In this document: positions 7,316 through 15,826 of the stretch, one piece after another
Layout of the letters: each line of letters begins with the position of its first letter
Position numbering within the stretch: position 1 is the stretch's first letter
Assembly (NCBI RefSeq): GCF_033763495.1
Contig: NZ_JANRKL010000202.1
Coordinates: forward strand, 6,167 to 70,166
Direction of reading: 5' to 3'
Length of the DNA stretch: 64,000 nucleotides
From: Haliscomenobacter sp033763495
Lineage (GTDB): Bacteria > Bacteroidota > Bacteroidia > Chitinophagales > Saprospiraceae
The notes under the pieces: model-generated
Seen by the model: only the letters and a program-made list of their open reading frames with translations
What the model was told of the DNA's origin: nothing
Database searches by the model: none
Translations under genes and position numbers: made by a program

Positions 7316-9484
7316 ATGTCAAAAAAATATTTGATCACCTCTGCTTTGCCTTATGCCAACGGCGCCCTACACCTGGGCCACCTGGCTGGCGCTTATTTAC
7401 CTGCTGACATCTACGTGCGCTATCTGCGGATGCTTGGCAAGGAGGTGGTATGGGTATGTGGTTCAGACGAACATGGCGCAGCCATTACCATCAAGGCTAA
7501 AAAAGAAGGCATCAGCCCACGGGAAATTATCGACAAATACCATGCCCTGAATAAGGCTACTTTTGAACAACTGGGCATCTCCTTCGACATTTACCACCGC
7601 ACCAGTGAGCCTATTCACCACAAAACCTCCCAGGACTTTTTCCTGCGTTTGCACGAAAAGGGAGGCGAGTTTGAAGAAAATTTCATCGAACAATATTACG
7701 ACGAAGACTATGATCAATTCCTGGCGGACCGCTACATCATTGGTACTTGTCCAAAATGTGGACACACCGAAGCCTTTGGCGACCAGTGTGAGAACTGTGG
7801 TTCTGACCTCTCACCCCTGGAACTGATCAATCCCCGTTCGACGCTGAGTGGAAAAACACCAGTCCTGAAAGAAACCAAACATTGGTACTTTAAACTCGAC
7901 AACCACACCGAGTGGTTGAAACAATGGATTGAAACCGGAGTACTCGACGGCAAACAACACCACGACCCCAAAACCTGGAAAAACCACGTGTTGGGTCAAT
8001 GTTTGTCCTGGCTGGATGGCGGCTTGCATCCTCGTTCCATTACCCGAGACCTGGATTGGGGCATCCCCGTGCCGCTGCCAGAAGGCAAAGGAAAGGTTTT
8101 GTACGTATGGTTTGATGCGCCTATTGGTTACATCTCTGCCGCCAAGCAATGGGCTCTGGACAATGGCGAAAACTGGGAGGAATATTGGAAAGGCGACGAG
8201 GTGGAATTGATCCATTTTATTGGCAAAGACAACATCGTTTTCCACTGCATCATTTTTCCGGCCATGCTCAAGGCGCACGGCGAATTTGCCTTGCCTAAAA
8301 ACGTACCCGCCAATCAATTCCTGAATTTTGAAGGGCAAAAATTCTCCAAATCGCGGGGCTGGGGTATTGAGCAACACAACTACCTGGAAGAATTTGCCGA
8401 TTTTCCCAATAAAGAAGATGCATTGCGTTATGCCCTGCTGCGCAACATGCCGGAAAACCGCGACGCGGATTTCAAATGGGACGATTTTGTGGACTATCAC
8501 GACAAGGAACTGGCCGACAACCTGGGCAACTTTGTCAACCGGGTGATCACCCTGACCCACAAATATTATGGTGGCCAAGTACCGGAACTAAAAATCGACC
8601 TTCGGGACAAACTGGCCGAGGTCACTGCCTTGGTACAGCGCTTCAGCGAGGAGTTGGACGCCTTTAGTTTCAAAGCGGCCAGCCAAACCTTTTTGGAAAT
8701 TTCTACCTACGGCAATACCTACTTGCAGGATGTATCGCCCTGGAACATTTACAAGGAAAATCCCGATAGCCCGGTCATTCGGGAGTGTATGTTCTTGTGT
8801 TTGCAGATCGTGGGTTTGTTGAGTTTGGCGGCGCATCCATTTATTCCATTTACCTCGCCGAGGTTCCGCAGGCTGATTGGTTTGCCAGAGGTGCAAAATG
8901 GAGATTGGACGGAGCTGTTGCACAAACTGGAAAATGGCCTGGCTATTGTGCCTGCCGGGCACCAGGTTGGTGAAGCGGAGGTATTGTTTCCCAAAATCAA
9001 CGATCGGCGTGATACCAGTCGCCTGGAGATTGTCAACCGTCAAAAGGACAAACTGGCGGCTATTTTGGCTGCCGAAGCGGAAAGAATTAAAAATGCGCCT
9101 GCTGCTCAGGATTCAAAAACGAGCGAAGTGACCAATACTGAACTGCCTGCTTTGAAGGAGGTGATCCAATACGAGGATTTTGCCAAAATTGACCTGCGGG
9201 TGGGCACCATCCTTTCCGCCGAACGAGTACCTAAAGCGGACAAGTTGCTGAAATTGCAAGTTGATCTGGGCTTTGAAGAAAGGACGATTGTTTCTGGGAT
9301 TGCGGAGCATTTTAGCCCAGAAGAACTGCCTGGTAAACAGGTGGTGGTGGTAGCGAATCTTGCACCGCGCAAATTGCGAGGCATTGAATCGAATGGGATG
9401 ATCCTGAGCGCAGAGGAACCGGATGGGAGGCTGCGTTTGGTGAGTCCGGCGGTAGGGGTGAGCAATGGGAGCATTGTGAAATAA
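7316..9484 (+). CDS. metG: Methionyl-tRNA synthetase with C-terminal tRNA-binding domain
   Basis: 722 residues; charges tRNA-Met in the cytoplasm. The class I HIGH signature is NGALHLGHLAG near residue 17, followed by CGSDEHG. The zinc knuckle is CPKCGHTEAFGDQCENCG and the KMSKS loop is KFSKSRGW. An anticodon-binding helical domain follows. After a linker (about 575-610) there is a C-terminal EMAP-II/Trbp111-like tRNA-binding domain beginning near FAKIDLRVGTIL. The last codons and the stop lie inside the left terminal repeat of the element at 9476-9758, so the extreme C terminus may have been set by that insertion. Confidence 0.97.
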   Translation: MSKKYLITSALPYANGALHLGHLAGAYLPADIYVRYLRMLGKEVVWVCGSDEHGAAITIKAKKEGISPREIIDKYHALNKATFEQLGISFDIYHRTSEPIHHKTSQDFFLRLHEKGGEFEENFIEQYYDEDYDQFLADRYIIGTCPKCGHTEAFGDQCENCGSDLSPLELINPRSTLSGKTPVLKETKHWYFKLDNHTEWLKQWIETGVLDGKQHHDPKTWKNHVLGQCLSWLDGGLHPRSITRDLDWGIPVPLPEGKGKVLYVWFDAPIGYISAAKQWALDNGENWEEYWKGDEVELIHFIGKDNIVFHCIIFPAMLKAHGEFALPKNVPANQFLNFEGQKFSKSRGWGIEQHNYLEEFADFPNKEDALRYALLRNMPENRDADFKWDDFVDYHDKELADNLGNFVNRVITLTHKYYGGQVPELKIDLRDKLAEVTALVQRFSEELDAFSFKAASQTFLEISTYGNTYLQDVSPWNIYKENPDSPVIRECMFLCLQIVGLLSLAAHPFIPFTSPRFRRLIGLPEVQNGDWTELLHKLENGLAIVPAGHQVGEAEVLFPKINDRRDTSRLEIVNRQKDKLAAILAAEAERIKNAPAAQDSKTSEVTNTELPALKEVIQYEDFAKIDLRVGTILSAERVPKADKLLKLQVDLGFEERTIVSGIAEHFSPEELPGKQVVVVANLAPRKLRGIESNGMILSAEEPDGRLRLVSPAVGVSNGSIVK

Positions 9485-9758
9485 ATGGCTTCATGAAGTT
9501 TTTTGAAAAAACCGTTCTCAGAAGCAAGGCTTTTCAATTGCCACGTGCTTTAGCGCGTGGATAGCAGGAATTTTTGAAAATGGGCTTTAGCCCTTACTCA
9601 ATACTTACTGCTTGGGCTAAAGCCCACTAAAAAGGCAATCTTCATCCACGCGCTAAAGCACGTGGCAATTGAAGTGCATTATGCCTAACATACTTTAATG
9701 TTCGGACTATGCTGAAGATCGTTTATTTCAAAAAACTTCATGAAGCCATTTATTTCAC
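9476..9758. mobile_element. MITE-like nested inverted-repeat element A
   Basis: A 283-bp element with no coding capacity. Outer arms 9476-9508 and 9726-9758 are perfect 33-bp inverted repeats containing GAAGTTTTTTGAAA. Inside, in mirror order, are the hairpins 9541-9560 (CCACGT-GCTTTAGC-GCGTGG), 9582-9593 (GGGCTTTAGCCC), 9614-9625 (GGGCTAAAGCCC) and 9646-9665. Element B at 58461-58699 has the same plan and terminal sequence with different hairpin stems. No transposase is encoded. It overlaps the metG stop codon and could act as its terminator. Mobility is inferred from the dispersed copy, not shown. Confidence 0.75.
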
Positions 9759-9817
9759 CCACGAATAAATTCATGGGGTGATGCGGTAGGGTGGCCTCCC
9801 ACGGATAAATCCATGGG
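9758..9817. repeat. Two REP-like palindromes
   Basis: Imperfect palindromes at 9758-9777 (CCCACGAATAAATTCATGGG) and 9798-9817 (CCCACGGATAAATCCATGGG) are spaced 40 bases apart, directly abutting element A. Together with three copies at 62414-62503 they fit a consensus close to CCCACGGNTWWANCCRTGGG. Confidence 0.8.
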
Positions 9818-9833
9818 TTGGCGGCACATCGAG

Positions 9834-10322
9834 TCACCCCAAAATCCTCACCCCAGCCAACTCCTCATCCATAAACAACAAGTTCATTTCTGCATCATAC
9901 ACCGCGTTAAAAGCAAAAGGTTTTTCCTCCATTAAGTACTGATAAATGGTGAAATCGGTAGGTGGGGTGGGGACTTTGGGGACATCCGCAAAAGCAATCC
10001 ATTCCAAATCGCCCTCCGGGCAAGGCGGCGGAGCAATAAAATCAATATCCGCAATATAAATGTTGCATTGCCAATTGTAATCTATCGGCGAAGACTCCAT
10101 CAGGCTACCCCCGTATTTTAATTTTTCCACCTCTAGTCCAGTTTCTTCTTTCAATTCGCGGTGCGCGGCAGTGCGTGGATCTTCAAAAGGCTCCAACTTC
10201 CCACCTACGGGCAGGTAGCTGCCTACATACGGTGGCTTGATGCGTTTGAGCAAAAGAAAGTGTTGTTGATGGCGCAAAATGACCATGGAACAAGCACGTT
10301 TAAGGCCGAGTGGAAAAGACAT
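9834..10322 (-). CDS. Nudix hydrolase (MutT-like)
   Basis: 162 residues. The Nudix box begins at GGKLEPFEDPRTAAHRELK and continues EETGLE, which satisfies GX5EX7REUXEEXGU, so the metal-binding catalytic helix is intact. The family cleaves nucleoside diphosphates linked to another group; MutT-type members remove oxidised dGTP. The start MSFPLGLKRACSMVILRH fits the first beta strand of the fold. It is cytoplasmic and monocistronic, convergent with metG across a repeat-filled gap. The substrate is not predictable from sequence. Confidence 0.9.
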   Translation of the reverse strand: MSFPLGLKRACSMVILRHQQHFLLLKRIKPPYVGSYLPVGGKLEPFEDPRTAAHRELKEETGLEVEKLKYGGSLMESSPIDYNWQCNIYIADIDFIAPPPCPEGDLEWIAFADVPKVPTPPTDFTIYQYLMEEKPFAFNAVYDAEMNLLFMDEELAGVRILG

Positions 10323-10535
10323 AGCAAATAGAATTGAAAGGTTTTCACCAAATAAACAGATATTCTGGTAAAAGTTTACATTGAACTGAAAAAAGATGTT
10401 CCCCCTCCTTTTTGATGATTTTTTCCAAATCCTCTTTTAGCAGGATGTTTCAATCGCGCTCAGGCTGGAACTTTGTCCTGTATTTCAGCTGAAAAATACT
10501 GGTCACTACAAAACATCCAAAAACCTGGAACATGT

Positions 10536-11657
10536 ATGAAAAAGCTATTTACGCTCCTGCTTTTGCTGGGGCTGCTAGGGGGTATTTGCGCCCAAAATGA
10601 GGCACCAACCCTGGCCAGAGCCTCTGAATTTACCATTCCTGTTTCGCCTGCCTTTGATCTTTTGGCGGTCAACCCATCCCAAATTTTACGCCCCAACAAC
10701 ATCCGGGAGTTTAAAGTGGATTGGTCCTTCCGATCCTGGCGACTCAAGCCCAATCTAGCCATACAAGCCCAACCCATTTGGGAGATTTTTTACAACCGTG
10801 CCGATTTACGACCATACCAACGTACCTCTTCGTTTTTGAAGACCTTATCTACCCTGGACTTTTCAGCCGGAACCATTGAAGATGACGCACAAAACCGTCG
10901 GGTGGCGATGGCAGCCAAGATCAACCTGTACCGCGAACGAGATCCACTGAGTGATATTGAAGTATTTACAGTTGATACAACGTTTAACCGCCTGCAACAG
11001 GAACGGATGAGGATGTTGGTTGACTTGCAACTCAAACGCAACCGCGCTGAAGTAAGCATGCGCGACCGATTGCGCTACGAACAACAAATGGACTCTATCC
11101 AGCAGGAATACAACAACCTGGATAAACTACAAAAAGACAACATCCAGAATCTGGTAGTCCGTTACCTGCGCAGCAACTGGAATGCTTCACACGTGGATGT
11201 GGCCTTTGGCCGGATTTTTTCCTATGCCAACCCCAAGGTGGATAGTTTGGTGCTGCGAGGGCAGGCTACCGCTTTTTGGATTAGTGCCAGTAAAGGAATT
11301 GGCCGCAAAGTGTTGTTGACAGGCCTGTTCAAATACATTATGCAAGAACGACGGAACGATTTGAGTGCGATCAACGCTAGTGGCAACATCGTTTCGATGG
11401 GCATGGGCCTGCGTTACGGTGGTTCCAAATTCAATTTTTTTGCCGATGTATTGTACTCGCAAGGCAATGCCCAGTTTGTACTCAGCGATCCTGGCTTGAA
11501 CCTTACCCAACTCAGTGCCATGAGTATTTCCTATGGCGGAGATTGGCGCCTCAGCCGCAACGTGATGCTCTCCTATGGCGTACGTACTGATTACACCAAA
11601 CAAATGCAGTTCAAAAACATCATACCCGTCGCCAATCTGGCCTGTATGATGCGCTAA
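10536..11657 (+). CDS. Exported protein of unknown function, probable outer-membrane beta-barrel
   Basis: 373 residues from the ATG at 10536, which starts a clear signal peptide (MKKLFTLLLLLGLLGGICAQ). Amphipathic beta segments flank a charged, probably helical stretch near residues 145-210 (RLQQERMRMLVDLQLKRN followed by EQQMDSIQQEYNNLDKLQ). The C-terminal half has alternating hydrophobic and glycine-rich strands (MGMGLRYGGSKFNFFADVLY) typical of Bacteroidota outer-membrane barrels. I do not recognise the family. The Cys-rich exported protein gene starts 44 bases downstream on the same strand, so they probably form one transcription unit. Confidence 0.6.
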   Translation: MKKLFTLLLLLGLLGGICAQNEAPTLARASEFTIPVSPAFDLLAVNPSQILRPNNIREFKVDWSFRSWRLKPNLAIQAQPIWEIFYNRADLRPYQRTSSFLKTLSTLDFSAGTIEDDAQNRRVAMAAKINLYRERDPLSDIEVFTVDTTFNRLQQERMRMLVDLQLKRNRAEVSMRDRLRYEQQMDSIQQEYNNLDKLQKDNIQNLVVRYLRSNWNASHVDVAFGRIFSYANPKVDSLVLRGQATAFWISASKGIGRKVLLTGLFKYIMQERRNDLSAINASGNIVSMGMGLRYGGSKFNFFADVLYSQGNAQFVLSDPGLNLTQLSAMSISYGGDWRLSRNVMLSYGVRTDYTKQMQFKNIIPVANLACMMR

Positions 11658-11701
11658 ATTGATTCAATAACCGATTTTTTCACCTACAAACCTTTAAAAC
11701 A

Positions 11702-12271
11702 ATGAAAAATTCATTGCAAACTGTTTTTTTGAAGCTAAGCTTCCTCCTTGCATTTTGTGCATCCTTTACATTTTCTTATGCCCAAGGCGTTGACACGGCT
11801 CAGGCTAGTCTATTACTCAGGGGGGATTTGCAAAACCACTTAATCAGTAAGTTAGGAGGCAAATTGGGAGAAATCAAAGTGTCGGAACGGTTTACTGCCG
11901 GCAATTCCACCATTCAAATTGCATCCCGGCAAATCCCTTCAAGATTAGGTACTGTTGACCAAATTACCATTAAAATTACCGAGGCTGGCAAAACCCAGTT
12001 TTTTAGCCTGACCCAAAGTTCCGATGGTAAACTTTCAGAATTGCGGAGTGGTCAATTGGTAGCCATAAGTGGAGGAAATCCCCTCAATTGTGTCTCCCAG
12101 CTGTTTGGCGCGGCCAGTTCTTGCAGTGCTTGTAAAACCAAAATTCTAAATTGTATCAGCCAAAACAATACTTTCCTTGCCAGAGTGCGTTGTCTTGGCC
12201 GCAATTTTGATGGCACTTGTATTTCATGTGGTGTTAGCCTGGTTTCGATCGTAAGCTGCCTTAAAGGCTAA
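11702..12271 (+). CDS. Exported Cys-rich protein of unknown function
   Basis: 189 residues with a signal peptide (MKNSLQTVFLKLSFLLAFCA, cut near SYAQG). The mature N-terminal 100 residues lack cysteine. The last 63 or so residues hold eight cysteines, including SCSACKTKILNC and CISCG, a density that suggests four disulfides or a metal site in the periplasm or outside the cell. No known family was recognised. It follows the putative barrel gene by 44 bases and is followed by a hairpin terminator, so the two genes look like a self-contained pair. Confidence 0.6.
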   Translation: MKNSLQTVFLKLSFLLAFCASFTFSYAQGVDTAQASLLLRGDLQNHLISKLGGKLGEIKVSERFTAGNSTIQIASRQIPSRLGTVDQITIKITEAGKTQFFSLTQSSDGKLSELRSGQLVAISGGNPLNCVSQLFGAASSCSACKTKILNCISQNNTFLARVRCLGRNFDGTCISCGVSLVSIVSCLKG

Positions 12272-12309
12272 TTCAATTCGATTTTTTGGAGTTTTGTGAC
12301 CATATTGAC

Positions 12310-12339
12310 GAGTGGGTGGCCTATTTTGGTCATCCACTC
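12310..12339 (+). terminator. Probable terminator after the Cys-rich protein gene
   Basis: GAGTGGGTGGCC (12310-12321) pairs with GGTCATCCACTC (12328-12339) as a 12-pair stem with two G-U wobbles and a 6-base loop, followed by TTGTTCGTTATT. The wobbles only pair in plus-strand RNA. Confidence 0.5.
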
Positions 12340-12392
12340 TTGTTCGTTATTACCCGAAAAATGAAAAAGTTGAGAATATTTTGCCCTACTCT

Positions 12393-12424
12393 TTTGATTT
12401 ATTGCACGAAAAAAATTATCTTTG
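12393..12424 (+). promoter_or_regulatory. Bacteroidota-type promoter for rpmE
   Basis: TTTG (12393-12396), a 20-base spacer, then TATCTTTG (12417-12424) is an exact match to the Bacteroidota -33/-7 promoter. Transcription would start near 12430, about 30 bases before the L31 start codon. Confidence 0.75.
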
Positions 12425-12459
12425 CACCCTGATTTAAAAAATTGAAAAAGGAGTTTGCC

Positions 12460-12720
12460 ATGAAAAAAGATATCCATCCGGAATCTTACCGCACGGTGGT
12501 ATTTAAAGATTTCTCTTGCGATGAAGCTTGGTTGGGTCGTTCCTGTGCGCCTAGCCGCGACAAAATCGTTTGGGAAGATGGCAATGAATATCCGCTGATT
12601 AAGTTGGAGATTTCCAGCGCATCGCACCCATTCTTCACTGGAAAAATGAAGTTTGTGGATACAGCGGGTCGTATTGACAAGTTCAATAAGAAATTTGCCA
12701 AATTCGCTCAGAAGTCGTAA
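12460..12720 (+). CDS. rpmE: 50S ribosomal protein L31 type B
   Basis: 86 residues from the ATG at 12460 (MKKDIHPESYRTVVFKDFSC). The sequence is the zinc-independent B-type L31: it lacks the CxxC pairs of the A type and has the characteristic ISSASHPFFTGK segment. A TTG six codons upstream is in frame, but the ATG has a strong Shine-Dalgarno (AAAAAGGAG, 12446-12454) at good spacing. L31 sits at the central protuberance of the large subunit and bridges to the small subunit. The gene is monocistronic, with its own promoter and terminator. Confidence 0.96.
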   Translation: MKKDIHPESYRTVVFKDFSCDEAWLGRSCAPSRDKIVWEDGNEYPLIKLEISSASHPFFTGKMKFVDTAGRIDKFNKKFAKFAQKS

Positions 12721-12744
12721 ATCACCATACAATGTGATCACGGT

Positions 12745-12784
12745 AAAAAAAGTCCCAATCAGGTCTGGTTGGGACTTTTTTTTT
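12745..12784 (+). terminator. Rho-independent terminator of rpmE
   Basis: AAAAGTCCCAA pairs with TTGGGACTTTT, followed directly by a run of nine T residues. The leading A run also makes it usable from the other strand. Confidence 0.92.
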
Positions 12785-12812
12785 AATTTTCCGGCAAACT
12801 TTCAAATGTCCT

Positions 12813-14018
12813 ATGTGGCACGTCATTCTTTTTGACAGCGAAGTTCGCGAACAACTGCTTCCACTCACTTTTACCCGACCCGTAGGTGCTCTACGCGTAG
12901 GTGCATTGACTATTCAAGAAAAATGGAAACAGTGGCTCAACGCGAAAGTTTCTTTTATTACCCAAGACTACCTTGCCAGTAAATTCCCGATTGAATACGG
13001 CGACGAAAACATTGTCATCAACGGTTCGGTGATGCCGTCTGATCGTTTGATCCGGCTGATCCGGCAGATGGAATTCAATGAGGCCTATCTCAAAGGGGAC
13101 GAGTTGATTGTGGCCAAACTGGATCGGGAACAGTTGGAAAAACTCATCCACGATGAGGACATCGACCAGCTGCACGTTTATGATATCGAAGACACTCCTT
13201 TCTTAAAGATAGATCACCCCTGGGATATTTTCCTCCAAAATGCTGCGGCACTGGAGGAGGATTTTCAATTGCTGACCCAGGGTCGGGAGTCTCAACCCAT
13301 TTCCGATAGCAACCGGATCATCGGCGATCCCAGCCGCATCTTTTTGGAAGAAGGTGCTGTGGTGGAAGGTTCCAGCCTCAATGTACTCAATGGCCCGATC
13401 TATGTTGGCAAGAATGCCGAAATCATGGAAGGTAGCCTTATCCGGGGCGGTTTGGCACTGGGTGAACATGCTCAGGTCAAAATGGGTACACGTCTTTATG
13501 GCAGCAATACCTTTGGCCCCTGGAGTAGGGTAGGTGGTGAGATAAGCAATTCAGTCATTCAAGGTTATAGCAATAAAGCCCACGAAGGTTTTCTGGGCAA
13601 CTCAGTAATAGGTGAATGGTGCAACATTGGCGCCGATACCAATACCTCCAATCTCAAAAACACCTACGAAGAAGTACGGATCTGGAATTATCCTGCTGGG
13701 CAGTTTTTGCCAGCTGGCATCCAGTTCTGTGGAGTCATCATGGGTGATCACGCCAAAGTGGGTATCAACTCCATGCTCAATACCGGTACGGTGATTGGGG
13801 TGGGTGCCAATATTTTTGGGGCAGGATTCCCGCGGGCCTTTGTACCCTCCTTTTCCTGGGGTGGGGCTGCCGGTTTCACTACCTTCCAATTGGACAAGGC
13901 CTTTGAAACCGCCGAAGCCATGATGCAGCGCCGCGGCAAGGAATTTGACATCTCCGAACGCCTGATTCTGTTGCGCACTTTTGAAGATAGTTCCAAATAC
14001 CGCAATTGGGAAAAATAA
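12813..14018 (+). CDS. GlmU family protein (sugar nucleotidyltransferase-like/acyltransferase)
   Basis: 401 residues. The N-terminal third resembles a degenerate nucleotidyltransferase (LLPLTFTRPVGALRVGALTI), and residues about 165-370 form hexapeptide repeats of a left-handed beta helix (for example GDHAKVGINSMLNTGTVIGV). This pairing is typical of the Bacteroidota GlmU-like family, proposed to act on glucosamine-1-phosphate or UDP-GlcNAc. The expected acetyltransferase regions HEGFLGNSVIG and TNTSNLKNTYEEV are present. It is cytoplasmic. The downstream SpeE-like gene starts 4 bases after its stop, so the two are coupled. The exact reaction is uncertain. Confidence 0.82.
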   Translation: MWHVILFDSEVREQLLPLTFTRPVGALRVGALTIQEKWKQWLNAKVSFITQDYLASKFPIEYGDENIVINGSVMPSDRLIRLIRQMEFNEAYLKGDELIVAKLDREQLEKLIHDEDIDQLHVYDIEDTPFLKIDHPWDIFLQNAAALEEDFQLLTQGRESQPISDSNRIIGDPSRIFLEEGAVVEGSSLNVLNGPIYVGKNAEIMEGSLIRGGLALGEHAQVKMGTRLYGSNTFGPWSRVGGEISNSVIQGYSNKAHEGFLGNSVIGEWCNIGADTNTSNLKNTYEEVRIWNYPAGQFLPAGIQFCGVIMGDHAKVGINSMLNTGTVIGVGANIFGAGFPRAFVPSFSWGGAAGFTTFQLDKAFETAEAMMQRRGKEFDISERLILLRTFEDSSKYRNWEK

Positions 14019-14022
14019 ACAC

Positions 14023-14700
14023 ATGCACATTCCTGCCTGGAAAAGGTATCTGAGTTATCTGGTGGAAATCCACCTGGAAAGTGCATCAAGCGAGTACAAT
14101 CCACACCTCTATGTAAGCATGCGCCGGGGGCGCTACCAGCTGAGTACGGCCCACGCCGTATATTCCTTCGAAGACCTTTACACCAACTTTGCCCGAGCTT
14201 TTGAACAGTGTAAACTGAAAGAATTACCCGGCAGAGAAGCCTTGGTATTGGGCCTGGGCCTGGGAAGTATTCCATACATCCTGGAGAAAAAACAGGGTAT
14301 GGATTTTCACGTTACCGCAGTGGAAATCGACGAGGTCGTCATCGACCTGGCCTACCGTTATACTTTGGCAGATTTACAATCGCCCATCGATATGGTTTGT
14401 ACCGATGCAGAAATTTTTGTGTCGAGCACCTATCAAAAGTATGATCTGATCTGTATGGACGTCTTTTTGGACGATCAGATCCCCGGACCATTCCAACAAA
14501 TTGAATTTTTGGAGCAGTTGAGCGAACTCTTGGCACCTGGCGGGCTACTGCTCTTTAATGTACTGGCTTTGCGGATCAGCGACCGGAGAAGAGCAGAGCG
14601 TTTTTTCTCCCAGGTATTTAAAGCTGTATTTCCGCAAGGAACTTTTGTTGAGGTGGAATTCAATTGGGTGTTGGTGAATGATCAGACAATGTTGCGCTGA
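14023..14700 (+). CDS. Spermidine synthase-like methyltransferase-fold protein
   Basis: 225 residues from the ATG at 14023, four bases after the GlmU-like stop; an alternative start inside that gene is less likely. The nucleotide-binding motif ALVLGLGLGSIPYIL, then VTAVEIDEVVIDLAYRY and a YDLICMDVFLDDQIPG block, match the spermidine synthase/SAM-binding fold. The acidic Asp in the last block is where polyamine synthases hold the amine. No SpeD is nearby, so the function could be polyamine synthesis or a related transfer. Cytoplasmic. Confidence 0.75.
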   Translation: MHIPAWKRYLSYLVEIHLESASSEYNPHLYVSMRRGRYQLSTAHAVYSFEDLYTNFARAFEQCKLKELPGREALVLGLGLGSIPYILEKKQGMDFHVTAVEIDEVVIDLAYRYTLADLQSPIDMVCTDAEIFVSSTYQKYDLICMDVFLDDQIPGPFQQIEFLEQLSELLAPGGLLLFNVLALRISDRRRAERFFSQVFKAVFPQGTFVEVEFNWVLVNDQTMLR

Positions 14701-14707
14701 TGGCTTG

Positions 14708-14773
14708 GTAGAGACGCACGGCCGTGCGTCTCTAAATGGTTGCGCCGAAAAGACGCACAGCCGTGCGTCTCTA
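14708..14773. repeat. Tandem palindromes built on GACGCACGGCCGTGCGTC
   Basis: A 24-bp perfect palindrome at 14710-14733 and a near copy at 14751-14772 lie head to tail. The outer sequences also pair (26-bp arms with small mismatches). The block occupies the whole gap between convergent genes and touches the stop codon at 14774. This palindrome type recurs as dispersed copies in several bacterial phyla (recollection, not checked). Confidence 0.9.
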
Positions 14774-15784
14774 CTACCGCCACTTTTCCACAAACTCCCG
14801 CATTACCGCCACAAACCTCGTCGGTTGCTCATAATGTGGCGAATGCCCGCACTTTTCAAACTCCACCTTCTTTTTTCGATCCGGTGCCGTACCTAAGGTA
14901 TTGTAAGTAAAACTGGCCAACTCAATGGGCAAAGTTGGGTCATCTTTTCCCCACAATACCAATGCCGGGATGTTGATGCGCCGCAATTCAGGCCGAAAAT
15001 CCAGTCCATCCGCAAAACGAGCGTCTACTTTATTCGTGAAATAGGCCAAAGAGTAGGGCGAGCGCAGCAGCAACTTGGCGTAATCCAATTGATTGCTATC
15101 CGCCAAGGCGGCGGCGTTGTAACTGGTGTCCAATGCAGCAGCGAAGATATAAGGCTCTTTGGTAGAGTACACCGGGGCGGGGTTCGCCTGGTACCAATCG
15201 ATCACGTATTGCCAAAATTTAAGGTCTTTGCCCTCGGCAATTTTGGCGGGTACCCGTTCCAGTGTCCAGTGTTTGACCGCTTGTACTTCCAGTGAATCAT
15301 ATACGGAACCATCCACGTCAATCCAGCCCTGTATTTTTTGCTGGTTGTTGTTGCGGCCCACCCAGGCTGCGCTCAGCCCGCCACCCCAGCTGTGGCCTAG
15401 CATGAACAATTTGGGTTGATTGAACTGTTGGCGGACAAAGTCCACCACCACATCTACATCTTCCACAAATTGATCGATGCTCAAAGTCGATTTTTTGGGG
15501 TCACCCTGAGAAAGCCCCGAAAATCGTTGGTCCCAATATACGATGGCGTAGTCTTTTTCCAGTTCGGTAAAACTTTTGGTCACCGCGAATTCATGGCCTG
15601 ACGAACCAGGGCCACCGTGCACTGTGATTAAAAAGACTCCGGATTCGAGGTTGCCCTTGACCCATACGGGCATGGTAGCTCCTTTGTGGCGAATGAAGTA
15701 GTAATTGCCCTCGCTGAGGAATTCAGATTTTTCACAAGCAAAAAGACTGATAGCGAGCAAGGCCGACAAGAATAACTTTTTCAT
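14774..15784 (-). CDS. Alpha/beta-hydrolase lipoprotein
   Basis: 336 residues with a lipoprotein signal (MKKLFLSALLAISLFACEKS; lipobox LFAC, Cys 17). The oxyanion motif VHGGPGSSGH, nucleophile elbow LGHSWGGGLS, acid loop WGKDDPTLP and catalytic His in CGHSPHYEQP are all present. HGGPG with GHSWGG resembles prolyl iminopeptidases, so a peptidase or esterase tethered to the envelope is likely. It converges with the SpeE-like gene across a palindromic repeat. The substrate is undetermined. Confidence 0.85.
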   Translation of the reverse strand: MKKLFLSALLAISLFACEKSEFLSEGNYYFIRHKGATMPVWVKGNLESGVFLITVHGGPGSSGHEFAVTKSFTELEKDYAIVYWDQRFSGLSQGDPKKSTLSIDQFVEDVDVVVDFVRQQFNQPKLFMLGHSWGGGLSAAWVGRNNNQQKIQGWIDVDGSVYDSLEVQAVKHWTLERVPAKIAEGKDLKFWQYVIDWYQANPAPVYSTKEPYIFAAALDTSYNAAALADSNQLDYAKLLLRSPYSLAYFTNKVDARFADGLDFRPELRRINIPALVLWGKDDPTLPIELASFTYNTLGTAPDRKKKVEFEKCGHSPHYEQPTRFVAVMREFVEKWR

Positions 15785-15826
15785 AGTTAGAGGTTTGTAG
15801 GCTGATCAATGAATTTAAACAAGTAC

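Noticed and set aside
7811..8578. Open frame of 255 codons antisense to metG.
   Set aside because: A product of codon bias opposite a real gene; no domain or start signal.
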